From Synergistaceae bacterium UBA4088 (GTDB lineage: Bacteria; Synergistota; Synergistia; Synergistales; Thermovirgaceae): a stretch of DNA of 12,054 bases. The DNA is taken from positions 1-12,054 of the forward strand of contig DFYG01000178.1 in assembly GCA_002382605.1 (NCBI GenBank). The letters run 5' to 3'. The notes under the pieces are model-generated. The model was given only the letters and a program-made list of their open reading frames with translations, had not been told where the DNA came from and made no database searches. The first letter of the stretch is position 1. Each line of letters starts with the position of its first letter. The translations under genes were made by a program, and so were the position numbers. This document shows, in pieces, positions 1-6,630 of this stretch.

Positions 1-757
1 CAAGAAGAATCGCCTTGATGCCGAGATCCCTTGCCTGCTTGGCGGCCATTGCGGCCTCCTTCTGGCTGGTCGGGATGAAGATCACGTCGGGAGCGAGATC
101 CTTGATCTTTCCAAGCTGGGCACGGTAGTCGAGCTCGTCGGTTCGGAAAGCCTCCTTGGCGACGATAGTTCCGCCCTTTGCGATAAATGCCTCCTCGAAG
201 TACTTCGCCAGCCACTGACCGTAGTCGGAGCCCACGTCATAGAGGATGGCGCCCTTCTTCGCGCCCAGGTCCGTAATGGCGAAACGGGCCGCCACAGTAC
301 CCTGGAACGGATCGATGAAGCAGGGGCGGAAGGCGAATGGCCGGACCTTGTCCGTTTTCTGGTCGATGGTCACGTAGGGGTTCGTGGCTGTGGTGACGAC
401 CATCGGTATTTTGGCCTTTTCCAGAACGGGAGCGGAGGCTATGGAATTTCCGCTCTGTGCGGGACCGATGACTGCGATGACGCCGTCGGATACAAGGCGC
501 CTGGCCACGTTCACCGCTTCAACCGCGTCGTTGCGGTTGTCGTAGCGTACGAATTCGATCTGTTTTCCGAGAACCCCGCCTGCGGCGTTGATCTTCTTCA
601 CCAGCATGTCAAGGGCCCGTGCCTCTGACTGTCCCCACATGGAGGCGCCTCCAGTAAGGGATACAGTATGACCTATCTTTATGACATCGGCGGCAAAGGC
701 CGAACCGGCAAGGGCAAACAGGAGCAGCACTCCCAAAATGGCGATAACTTTTCTCAT
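1..757 (-). CDS. Branched-chain amino acid-type ABC transporter substrate-binding protein (3' end beyond window)
   Basis: This is an exported solute receptor that should bind an amino acid or similar small organic acid and hand it to a LivHMGF-type ABC importer. The ATG at 757 follows a strong Shine-Dalgarno (GGAGGTT, 765-771). Residues 1-23 form a classical signal peptide: MRK, a hydrophobic core, then an AFA|AD cleavage site. From about residue 26 the protein follows the type I periplasmic-binding fold of the LivK/Peripla_BP_6 family: IGHTVSLTGGASMWGQ, then a KINAAGGVLGKQIE segment, a YDNRND stretch, VIGPAQSGNS (ligand-pocket loop) and VVTTATNPY. The window holds 252 codons of an expected 370-380; the C-terminal lobe lies off the left edge. 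It sits 103 nt downstream of the FCD regulator on the same strand, so regulator and transporter are probably linked. The ligand cannot be told from sequence, and such receptors vary widely (BCAA, amides, aromatic acids). Confidence 0.93.
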   Translation of the reverse strand, partial: MRKVIAILGVLLLFALAGSAFAADVIKIGHTVSLTGGASMWGQSEARALDMLVKKINAAGGVLGKQIEFVRYDNRNDAVEAVNVARRLVSDGVIAVIGPAQSGNSIASAPVLEKAKIPMVVTTATNPYVTIDQKTDKVRPFAFRPCFIDPFQGTVAARFAITDLGAKKGAILYDVGSDYGQWLAKYFEEAFIAKGGTIVAKEAFRTDELDYRAQLGKIKDLAPDVIFIPTSQKEAAMAAKQARDLGIKAILL

Positions 758-810
758 CTCTTTAACCTCCCTGGAATTCTGTCCCTCTCCCTCCTGATCC
801 ACATTCCTGT

Positions 811-839
811 GCGGAGGGATGTTTCCGGAATTTCTCCGC
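811..839 (-). promoter_or_regulatory. Inverted repeat between regulator gene and receptor gene
   Basis: The arms GCGGAG (811-816) and CTCCGC (834-839) are perfectly complementary over 6 bp and enclose a 17-nt loop that contains the palindrome TTCCGGAA. It lies just after the regulator's stop codon and about 50 nt before the receptor's start. It could be an operator for the neighbouring FCD regulator or a weak attenuating hairpin. No U-tract follows, so a true terminator is unlikely. No convincing -10/-35 pair was seen for the receptor gene. Confidence 0.25.
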
Positions 840-860
840 TTTATGGGCTTACGGTTTTTT

Positions 861-1682
861 TCAGGAGCCACCCCCTTTAGTTTCAGGTCCAGTTCCTCTC
901 CTGATCTCCGGTTTTTCAATGTTCTTGTCCTTTTTCCGGACGACCTTCCCGGAAAGGTTCCTCATGTGCCCCTTCCAGTACGTCCGTACATCCCTGATGA
1001 TGTTGTCTATATGGCTCGTCATCGCCGCCGCCGCCTTCTCGGGATCTCCCGCGGCAATGGCCTCAAACACGGCCTCATGGTCTGTTCCTACGGCGCTTCC
1101 CACCTTCGTCCTTATGTACTCGAAGAAAGAAGCTCCCTCGCCGCTCCTGCGGATGATCTCGATCGCGGACTGCAGGACCTTGTTGCCTGAGATCCTGGCC
1201 ACTTCCTCGTGGAACTCGGGATCTGTAGAGGCCATGGGCTCGCCCCTTGCCAGGAGGTCGTTCTGCCTGTCGAGGATCACCCTCAAGGCGGCGACGTCAC
1301 CGGCGCTCCTGGAGGCGGCGGCAAGAGCCGCCATCTCGCGCTCTATGGCCCTGCGGGCCACAAGGATCTCAAGGAGCATCTCCTTCTCGCGGGATTTGAC
1401 CGCCTCGAGAAAAGCCCCCGTGGAGACCATCTCTTCCCGTTCCGTCATCAGTTCCGCAAGACGCTCCTCTCCCGTGGGGGTGAGAACGCGCCCCTGGAAG
1501 CCTACGCGGGATGTAATGCCCCGGATGTCCAGATCGCGCAGGAAGCGTCCGACGGATGCCTCGCTCATCTCCATGCCGTTACGGGCCATCTCTTCGCGGA
1601 TAGTGCCCGCACCGAGAGGTTCGATCGAGACCGAAAGCAGATGAAGAACGAAGTATTCCTGTTCTGCGAACTCCTGATTCAT
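861..1682 (-). CDS. FCD-domain transcriptional regulator with RNase R-type/NrpR-type winged helix
   Basis: This is a 273-residue regulator, probably a ligand-controlled repressor of the neighbouring uptake or metabolic genes. The ATG at 1682 (MNQEFAEQEY) was chosen because AGGGAGGT lies 6 nt upstream; a longer reading frame from 1730 has no such site. Residues 8-80 look like a winged helix (TIREEMARNG, then SEASVGRFLRDL as recognition helix, then a wing with RVLTPTGEERL). This resembles the wHTH found in RNase R and NrpR rather than the usual GntR HTH. Residues 100-230 match the all-helical FCD sensor domain of FadR/LldR-type regulators and carry the full metal-binding set: D154 and H158 (DPEFH), H202 (TDHEAV) and H224 (SHIDN). 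A basic tail of about 45 residues follows (KVVRKKDKN). FCD proteins bind small carboxylates through such a metal, so an amino or oxo acid is a reasonable ligand guess. Confidence 0.85.
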   Translation of the reverse strand: MNQEFAEQEYFVLHLLSVSIEPLGAGTIREEMARNGMEMSEASVGRFLRDLDIRGITSRVGFQGRVLTPTGEERLAELMTEREEMVSTGAFLEAVKSREKEMLLEILVARRAIEREMAALAAASRSAGDVAALRVILDRQNDLLARGEPMASTDPEFHEEVARISGNKVLQSAIEIIRRSGEGASFFEYIRTKVGSAVGTDHEAVFEAIAAGDPEKAAAAMTSHIDNIIRDVRTYWKGHMRNLSGKVVRKKDKNIEKPEIRRGTGPETKGGGS

Positions 1683-1739
1683 CGAGAACCTCCCTGAAGG
1701 ATCCCGCCGGTCACCATTGATGAGCGGCAAATCTACATC

Positions 1740-1767
1740 AGTTTATCCTCATATTTCCGTTTGTCAA
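1740..1767 (-). promoter_or_regulatory. Sigma70-type promoter of the FCD regulator gene
   Basis: On the minus strand a perfect TTGACA (1767-1762) is followed after 16 nt by TAAACT (1745-1740). The start codon at 1682 lies about 50 nt from the expected transcription start. It sits immediately downstream of the palindromic repeat patch at 1774-1853, so the regulator (and possibly the receptor gene after it) is transcribed separately from the ThDP-enzyme operon. Confidence 0.6.
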
Positions 1768-1773
1768 ATCCGA

Positions 1774-1832
1774 ACCCCAAGCTCTGGGGTCCAAGCTCTG
1801 GGGTCAGATCTTGATCTTGACCGTATGCATAC
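1774..1832. repeat. Palindrome-rich intergenic repeat patch (REP-like)
   Basis: A 13-nt unit AAGCTCTGGGGTC occurs twice with period 14 (1779-1791 and 1793-1805). The first copy is part of an ACCCCA/TGGGGT inverted repeat (1774-1790). It is followed by an imperfect hairpin, GTCAGATC-TT-GATC-T-TGAC (1803-1821), and a perfect 10-bp palindrome, GTATGCATAC (1823-1832). Such density of short dyads in one gap is typical of REP-like elements mobilised by IS200-type or REP-associated transposases, but no transposase lies in the window. The family assignment is an inference. Confidence 0.55.
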
Positions 1833-1852
1833 AAAAGGGGTTTTCCCCTTTT
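1833..1852 (-). terminator. Short terminator hairpin downstream of the ThDP enzyme gene
   Basis: AAAAGGGG (1833-1840), a TTTT loop and CCCCTTTT (1845-1852) form a perfect 8-bp stem. It lies 75 nt after the stop codon of the minus-strand ThDP enzyme gene. Both strands end the stem in four T residues, so it could act in either direction, but the T-run belongs to the stem and is short. Confidence 0.5.
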
Positions 1853-1927
1853 ATTCCCCGGTCGATAAATGAAAGCGACGCGAAAGCAAGGATGGAAAAG
1901 TGGAGTATGATCCGGTCAAAGATCCCG

Positions 1928-3631
1928 CTATCCCCACCAGGAACAATCTTTCCCCTCTTCTTTGGCTTTTTCCGCCCATTCGGGCACCGGCGGAATACAT
2001 TCGTCTCCGGAAGGAACATCCAGTTCGAGAAACGCCGGATCCTTCCGGGCGAAAACCTCCGGGAGCACGGTCCTTAGTTCATGTTCCGAGGCCGCCCGGA
2101 AAGCCTTGATCCCGTAGCTTCTGGCAAGGCCGACGTAGTCTACCTCTCCAAAATCCGTCGCGAAGCTCGGCCCTCCGAAACTGAAATGATTCGTGGCCCG
2201 TATCCAGCCAAAACTTCTGTTGTTGAAGAGGATTATTTTGATATTCCTTCCGACCCTTGCCATTGTTTCCAGCTCTCCGGAAACAAATCCGAAGCTTCCG
2301 TCCCCCATGAAGTTGAGGACCGTTCTGTCTTCCGGCAGGGCGAAGGTTGCTCCAAGAGCGGCTGGCAGGCCGAAACCCAGTGCACCCATGGAGTAGTTGC
2401 AGACAAAATAACGTCCGGCTTCGGGCAGTTTGTAGAAGGCTGCCGGGTAGACTGCGCTCATGCCGGGGTCGGCGACTATGACCGAATCCGCGGGCATTGC
2501 CCCGGTTACAAGATTTGTTGCGATCCTGGGGTCGAGGGGTTTCCCGCCGCAGAATTCAGATTTGATGCCAGCCCGTCCCTGTTTCACCGCATCTTCCTGT
2601 TTACCGTTTGAAACTATTCCTAGCCGGTCTGCCGCGTCGAGGACAGCCTGGAGTGTGCTTTTGACGTCTCCATGCAGCAGAATGGCGTCGCCGAAGGCGT
2701 TGCCAAGCTCCTTTTCGCTGATATTGAGATGGATGAAACGGATGTCCGAAGAGGATCCAGGGAGTTGTCCGCCGTTCGTCCCCACAGAATCAGTGCTGCT
2801 CCCTACGAAGAAGACCAGGTCGGCCTCTTCGAGGAAGGAGTTCGAGAACTCGGTGCTCCCCCTGGCTCCGATAACTCCTATCGAAAGGGGGTGCAGTTCC
2901 GAAATGCTCCCTTTGCCGTTTATTGTTGTTCCTGTTGCCAGGCCGAACCTCTCAGCTGTTTTTTCGGCCTCTTCCCATGCTCTTGAAGTAAGCACGCCCT
3001 GACCGCAGACCATGACTCCTTTTTTGCATGAGGCGAGGCAGTGGACCGCTTCGATAACGGGATCCTGACCGGCGGCCGGTCGAGTGCCGGGACACGACGA
3101 AAAACGCTCCTGCGCAAGGGGTAGGGGTTCTTTTACCCCTTCCGCAAGCACATCCATGGGGAGTCTCAGGTGAACCGGACCGGGGCATCCTGATACGGCA
3201 ACTCTGAAGGCTCTCTGTACAAGGAATGGAATATCATCGCCCCGGAACGCCGTGAGGCTCTCCTTCACGAAGGGAGAGAAGAGGGCGGTCTGGTCAAAGC
3301 CAGTGAGCATGTTGTGTTTTTCCATGTGGAGAGGGATATCGCTTGTCATGACGATAATGGGGATAGAGGATTTCAGGGCCTCAATGACACCCGGGATCAT
3401 GTGGGTCGCTCCGACGCTGGGACCTTCGCAGACTCCGGGCCTTCCGCTGACGCGGGCGTAGCCGTCCGCCATGAAGACGGCATTCCGTTCGTCCCTTGCC
3501 ATTACATGGGTGATCCCTTTGAATCTCTTCCACTCGTCATAAAGACCGAGTGTCGTCTCCCCGGGGAGGCCGAAGACGTATTCAACGCCGTATCTGCGGA
3601 GCATTTCCAGAAGGGCATGGGCCGCGTTCAT
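1928..3631 (-). CDS. Thiamine diphosphate-dependent enzyme, acetolactate synthase-like
   Basis: This 567-residue cytosolic enzyme of the acetolactate synthase/benzoylformate decarboxylase superfamily should act on a 2-oxo acid by decarboxylation or carboligation; the substrate is not evident. The N-terminal pyrimidine-binding domain (about 1-170) has the cofactor-activating glutamate in GLPGETT (E25) and an ADGYARVSGRPGV segment. The middle domain spans about 190-330. The C-terminal pyrophosphate domain has the ThDP/Mg motif MGDGSF (GDG at about 443-445) ending in FNNRSFGW. The usual HEQ of acetolactate synthases is replaced by DER (ARDERNAV). The ATG at 3631 is preferred over the one at 3640 because AGAGAGG lies 9 nt before it but directly abuts the upstream ATG. 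It lies 33 nt downstream of ddh, almost certainly the same transcript. A role converting the 2-oxo acid made by the dehydrogenase is possible but unproven. Confidence 0.88.
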   Translation of the reverse strand: MNAAHALLEMLRRYGVEYVFGLPGETTLGLYDEWKRFKGITHVMARDERNAVFMADGYARVSGRPGVCEGPSVGATHMIPGVIEALKSSIPIIVMTSDIPLHMEKHNMLTGFDQTALFSPFVKESLTAFRGDDIPFLVQRAFRVAVSGCPGPVHLRLPMDVLAEGVKEPLPLAQERFSSCPGTRPAAGQDPVIEAVHCLASCKKGVMVCGQGVLTSRAWEEAEKTAERFGLATGTTINGKGSISELHPLSIGVIGARGSTEFSNSFLEEADLVFFVGSSTDSVGTNGGQLPGSSSDIRFIHLNISEKELGNAFGDAILLHGDVKSTLQAVLDAADRLGIVSNGKQEDAVKQGRAGIKSEFCGGKPLDPRIATNLVTGAMPADSVIVADPGMSAVYPAAFYKLPEAGRYFVCNYSMGALGFGLPAALGATFALPEDRTVLNFMGDGSFGFVSGELETMARVGRNIKIILFNNRSFGWIRATNHFSFGGPSFATDFGEVDYVGLARSYGIKAFRAASEHELRTVLPEVFARKDPAFLELDVPSGDECIPPVPEWAEKAKEEGKDCSWWG

Positions 3632-3664
3632 CAGAAACATCCTCTCTCAGTGGGAAATAAAATG

Positions 3665-4570
3665 TCAGACAAGCCGTTTCAGGTTGCTTTCCCTGTCTCC
3701 GGGAAGACAGTCCGCGATCGGGATCTCAAGCATGGTATAACAACCCGGCTTCTGCCGCACAATTCCCCGTGCTGCTGAGACCATCACCTGGGCCGTAGCG
3801 CATGGATTCAATACGGACATCTCGAGGGACATCCGCTGGTTGCAGGAAGAGGCGGCAGTACCTTTGCGCTCCATGTGCACGCCGTGACCTAGGTCGATGA
3901 GCTGTTCGACGTCATCGACGGCCTCCACAGAGGTTTCGTCATGCTGGAAGTAGTTGTCTTCAAGGATCATTTTCCGGATATCGTCGATGTTGTGCCCTTC
4001 GGAAACCTCCACATATACCGCCCTGCGATGTTTTCCCTGTCCGGCGGGAAGGGTAAGGGATACCGCGTTCCTGACTCCGGGGATGTTCTTTACCGCAACC
4101 GTATGCCCCATGCTTACGCCAGGGCCGAAATTTGTATAAGTGATCCCCCTTGGAGCGATCATCTCAAAAATGCCACGGAAAAGCGAATCCGTCCCCGGGT
4201 CCCACCCCGCACCGACCAGGGCGGCGCAGTTGCCCTTAAGGGCGCTTTTACCAAGAATTTCCCTAAGCTCTGCCATGGATCCACCGTGGATATCGTAGCA
4301 GTCGACGGTGCAGATCCCCTTTTCAAGGTAAACAGGAGCCGCTTCGGGAACAGCCCGGCTTGCGATGGCAAGAACCGCCACATCTACCTTTTCAAGATTT
4401 GCCGCATCGACGACGACGGAGAGACCGCTCTCTCTTTTTGTCGTTTCGACCTTTTCAGGGTTGCGAATGACTATACCGGCCATCTCCATATCAGGAGCAA
4501 ACTTGACGGCGTTTACTGCTTCTTTCGCGACGTTTCCGTACCCCATAACTGCAACACGGATCTTTCCCAA
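3665..4570 (-). CDS. ddh: meso-Diaminopimelate D-dehydrogenase, type II (Symbiobacterium-like)
   Basis: The enzyme catalyses NADP-dependent oxidative deamination of the D-centre of meso-2,6-diaminopimelate to L-2-amino-6-oxopimelate, or the reverse amination. It has an N-terminal Rossmann motif (GYGNVA, residues 10-15), TVDCYDIH with the substrate aspartate, AGWDPGTDS, NFGPGVSMGH, a HRRAVYVEV strand, LGHGVHMERKG and LNPCATAQVM, all hallmarks of the Ddh family. At 301 residues it lacks the insertion of the Corynebacterium enzyme. From memory it closely matches the 299-residue type II enzyme of Symbiobacterium thermophilum, known for activity on various D-amino and 2-oxo acids. A TTG start at 4570 is chosen: AAAGGAG lies 9 nt upstream and the product then begins MGKIRVAVMGYGN, as in homologues. 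An ATG at 4600 would add 10 residues but lacks a ribosome site and leaves only a 15-nt leader. It is the first gene of a two-gene operon with the ThDP enzyme. Confidence 0.9.
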   Translation of the reverse strand: MGKIRVAVMGYGNVAKEAVNAVKFAPDMEMAGIVIRNPEKVETTKRESGLSVVVDAANLEKVDVAVLAIASRAVPEAAPVYLEKGICTVDCYDIHGGSMAELREILGKSALKGNCAALVGAGWDPGTDSLFRGIFEMIAPRGITYTNFGPGVSMGHTVAVKNIPGVRNAVSLTLPAGQGKHRRAVYVEVSEGHNIDDIRKMILEDNYFQHDETSVEAVDDVEQLIDLGHGVHMERKGTAASSCNQRMSLEMSVLNPCATAQVMVSAARGIVRQKPGCYTMLEIPIADCLPGDRESNLKRLV

Positions 4571-4579
4571 TATTTTCAG

Positions 4580-4586
4580 CTCCTTT
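4580..4586 (-). promoter_or_regulatory. Ribosome binding site that decides the ddh start
   Basis: AAAGGAG on the minus strand is separated by 9 nt (4571-4579) from a TTG codon at 4570-4568. The same purine run lies inside the longer reading frame that starts at ATG 4600, which itself has no purine-rich site. This favours the rarer TTG start. Confidence 0.6.
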
Positions 4587-4621
4587 ATCGGGTCTTTCAT
4601 TCATCAAAAATGAGCAATGAA

Positions 4622-4650
4622 AATATACCCCGGGAACTAAAAACAGTCAA
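4622..4650 (-). promoter_or_regulatory. Sigma70-type promoter of the ddh/ThDP-enzyme operon
   Basis: On the minus strand TTGACT (4650-4645) is followed after exactly 17 nt by TATATT (4627-4622). Transcription would begin near 4615, giving a leader of about 45 nt before the TTG start at 4570. This is one of the best promoter matches in the window and shows that ddh and the ThDP enzyme can be transcribed independently of the upstream reductase pair. Confidence 0.7.
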
Positions 4651-4874
4651 TAAAGAATTGTAATCCACAGGCAAAAACACATATTTTAAACTGTTCTGAG
4701 GGAGGCGGAGGTTGGGAGCACACGATTTTTCACTCCCGAGGCTGGATCTTTGCCTTATTTAAAGGATCCACGACCAAGCACAAGCGCAACAAAGATCATC
4801 AATGATGAGTGTTTTTCTGTGGAGGGATCCTCAATTCTGAGAAAAGAGTTCGCCGGGTCATAGCAAGGAGATGA

Positions 4875-4904
4875 CAGAAGGCTCCGATAGACCGGAGCCT
4901 TCTG
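4875..4904 (-). terminator. Strong hairpin downstream of nitroreductase gene, probable terminator
   Basis: CAGAAGGCTCCG (4875-4886) and CGGAGCCTTCTG (4893-4904) form a perfect 12-bp stem with a 6-nt loop. It lies about 45 nt after the nitroreductase stop codon. On the minus strand the sequence after it is TCATCTCCTT, not a clean U-run, so it may be an RNA 3'-end stabiliser or a weak terminator rather than a strong one. Confidence 0.45.
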
Positions 4905-4949
4905 CAGGTCCTGCACATCGGGTCGTGGATCACGGCAGGAAAACAACCC

Positions 4950-5558
4950 TTAGAACATGCGGTTGCTCCAACTGGCCGAGAATACGATCTCTTCAAGAGG
5001 TTTGCGCTCTCTCGGCTCCATCTCGCTCTCCTTCAGATCCTCCGGCAGAGTATCGGGATCCCCCTCTATGCCTATGACGAAGGCCACGAGAGGTTTGAAC
5101 CCCTCGGGCACTCCGAAGGCCTCACGGACCCTGTCGCGGCTGAACCCGGCCATGACATGGACCGACCACCCCATCGACTCGGCCTGCAATATCAGCTGGG
5201 CCATGGCAAGGCCGCAGTCGAAGCCCGACCAGGGGTTGGGTTTTCCGTTGTACTCGAAGGTCTCCCTCATTATCTGGAAGGCCAGCAGGGGTGTGTTCTG
5301 TACCCAGGAGGCGTTCTTCTCCGTAAGACACGCCAGTGCCCTTGAAAAGGCTTCAGGGTCCTCCCTGGTGGTCACCAGGTATCTCCAGGGCTGGTTATTG
5401 AAGCATGAAGGGGCCCACCGGGCAGCCTCGAACATGGATATCAGCTCCGCCTCTTTGGGGATCTCCAGTCTGAAGGCTTTGGGGCTCCACCTTTTGGCTA
5501 TGAGTTCCATTACCGGTTGTTGTGTTTTTGCAGGCTCTCTCCTGGTTTTTAAGGTCAT
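4950..5558 (-). CDS. Nitroreductase-family FMN oxidoreductase
   Basis: This is a 202-residue flavoprotein of the NfsB/FRP-like nitroreductase fold. Members use FMN and NAD(P)H to reduce nitro compounds, quinones or unsaturated bonds; the physiological substrate here is unknown. FMN-binding signatures are RWSPKAF (residues 23-29, phosphate contact), EAARWAPSCFNNQPWRY (44-60), DCGLAMAQLILQAESMGW in the central dimer helix, and the family's closing ERKPLEEIVF near the C-terminus. Length is normal for the family. The ATG at 5558 follows the TGA of the upstream reductase gene by 4 nt, and its ribosome site (GGAGAA) lies inside that gene's last codons, so the two are translationally coupled. The pairing of a quinone-oxidoreductase-like enzyme with a nitroreductase suggests a shared role in reducing electrophilic or quinone-like compounds. 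Confidence 0.92.
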   Translation of the reverse strand: MTLKTRREPAKTQQPVMELIAKRWSPKAFRLEIPKEAELISMFEAARWAPSCFNNQPWRYLVTTREDPEAFSRALACLTEKNASWVQNTPLLAFQIMRETFEYNGKPNPWSGFDCGLAMAQLILQAESMGWSVHVMAGFSRDRVREAFGVPEGFKPLVAFVIGIEGDPDTLPEDLKESEMEPRERKPLEEIVFSASWSNRMF

Positions 5559-5562
5559 CTTT

Positions 5563-6573
5563 TCAGTTCTCCATTTTCATAAGGATCTTGCCGAAATGTT
5601 CGCTGCGCTCCATTCTCTTTTGGGCGTCTCCCGCCATTTCCAGCGGAAGGATGCTGTCTATGACCGGGCTCACCAGTCCTCCCTCAGCCAGATCGTAAAG
5701 AAGCCCGACCTCGGCCGGAGTGGCTGCGTAACAGCCCAGCAGAGAGATCTCGTTCCGGTAGATGCGCTGCAGGTTGATCGTGTATTCCGATCCGGATGTC
5801 GTGCCGCAGAAGGCCAGTCGTCCTCCGGGACGCAGAAGGGAAAGGCTCTTGTCCCAGGTGGCCTTTCCGACTGTCTCCACGACCAGATCCACTCCCATTC
5901 CGCCCGTCGCCTCCCTGACGAGAGCGGGGTAATCGCCCGCCGTGTCGAAAACCTCCTGCGCGCCGACCTCCTTCAATCGTTTCCGCTTCTCCGCGTCCCT
6001 GGTGGCGGCAAACACTATGGCTCCGGAAGCCCTCGCGATCTGGATCGCCGCGATCCCCACTCCGCCTGTTGCCCCCATTACGAAGACCTTCTCTCCAGGA
6101 CGAAGGCCGCCCCGCGATATAGTCATGTGATAGGCGGTAGCACCTACAAGAGTAAAGCCTGCGCTCTGCTCCAGGGAGAGATATCCGGGAAGCAGCCTGA
6201 CGCAGGAAGCGGGAACTGATACGTACTGTGCGTAACATCCGTCACGGGCCACTCCAAGGGCAGCCGTGTAGGTATTTAGAGGCTGGTGCGCGTGATCCCC
6301 GGGGTATATCCAGGGGGTTAGCACAACCTTACTGCCGGGGGAGAAGCCGGACACTCCGGCACCCACGGCTTCTATGACCCCGGAACCTTCAGATCCCGGA
6401 ATGAGGGGCAATTTCACGGGGACGTTCCCGATCCGGACCCAGATGTCCAGGTGATTGACGGCGGCGAAGCGGAGTTTTACAAGGATCTCGCCCGGGGCCG
6501 GGGAAGGTACGGGAATTTCACGTATCGCAAGGACCTCTGGTCCTCCGGTTGTATCCATCGATATGACTTTCAT
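5563..6573 (-). CDS. NADP-dependent medium-chain reductase, zinc-independent (quinone oxidoreductase-like)
   Basis: This 336-residue cytosolic MDR-superfamily enzyme is annotated in relatives as zinc-type alcohol dehydrogenase. The GroES-like N-terminal domain includes AAVNHLDIWVRIGN (37-50) and PGSEGSGVIEAVGAGV (59-74). The Rossmann domain has GATGGVG (167-173), and an arginine follows the second strand (AATRD, 189-193), which favours NADPH. The catalytic zinc cysteine is replaced (N40), the GHE motif is GSE, and the structural-zinc CxxCxxC loop is absent around 85-115, so it should work without zinc like quinone oxidoreductase or enoyl reductases. The ATG at 6573 is chosen because AAGGAG lies 8-9 nt upstream and homologues begin with MKxI. 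The same frame extends to 6894 but that extension overlaps the divergent gene and has no family similarity. It is the first gene of an operon with the nitroreductase. Confidence 0.88.
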   Translation of the reverse strand: MKVISMDTTGGPEVLAIREIPVPSPAPGEILVKLRFAAVNHLDIWVRIGNVPVKLPLIPGSEGSGVIEAVGAGVSGFSPGSKVVLTPWIYPGDHAHQPLNTYTAALGVARDGCYAQYVSVPASCVRLLPGYLSLEQSAGFTLVGATAYHMTISRGGLRPGEKVFVMGATGGVGIAAIQIARASGAIVFAATRDAEKRKRLKEVGAQEVFDTAGDYPALVREATGGMGVDLVVETVGKATWDKSLSLLRPGGRLAFCGTTSGSEYTINLQRIYRNEISLLGCYAATPAEVGLLYDLAEGGLVSPVIDSILPLEMAGDAQKRMERSEHFGKILMKMEN

Positions 6574-6618
6574 GGATATCACTCCTTTCGGTGACGCAAG
6601 CTGAACCTGCATCAATTC

Positions 6619-6627
6619 ATTGTAGCA
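6619..6627 (-). promoter_or_regulatory. Extended -10 promoter of the reductase/nitroreductase operon
   Basis: On the minus strand TGC is followed directly by TACAAT (6624-6619), an extended -10 element; no good -35 hexamer lies 17 nt upstream. Transcription would start near 6612, giving a leader of about 40 nt to the ATG at 6573. The perfect palindrome GTCCGGAC (6631-6638) sits just upstream of this element and could be an operator. Confidence 0.45.
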
Positions 6628-6630
6628 AAA

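Larger units (their letters stand above)
4571..4949. other. Intergenic region between nitroreductase and ddh
   Basis: These 379 nt hold the ddh promoter and leader at the low-coordinate end and a strong hairpin (4875-4904) at the other. Between them (about 4651-4870) are only weak dyads: GGATCTTT/AAAGGATCC with one bulged base around 4744-4768, and GGGAG/CTCCC around 4714-4737. Short open frames on both strands have no ribosome site or recognisable motif. I see no gene or known riboswitch consensus. Confidence 0.6.

Noticed and set aside
919-1644. Long plus-strand open frame opposite the FCD regulator
   Set aside because: It is antisense to a gene with clear domains, Ser/Arg-rich in the manner of shadow frames of GC-rich genes, and lacks a ribosome site or motif.
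1683-1927. Insertion sequence or transposase gene in the repeat patch
   Set aside because: Only short dyads and direct repeats are present; no transposase-like frame exists on either strand.
4755-4946. Small minus-strand ORF between nitroreductase and ddh
   Set aside because: Its coding path crosses the 12-bp terminator-like hairpin, it has no ribosome site, and the translation has no recognisable feature.
4957-6219. 420-codon plus-strand open frame opposite nitroreductase and reductase
   Set aside because: It spans the antisense of two recognisable genes and their junction; its translation shows no domain.
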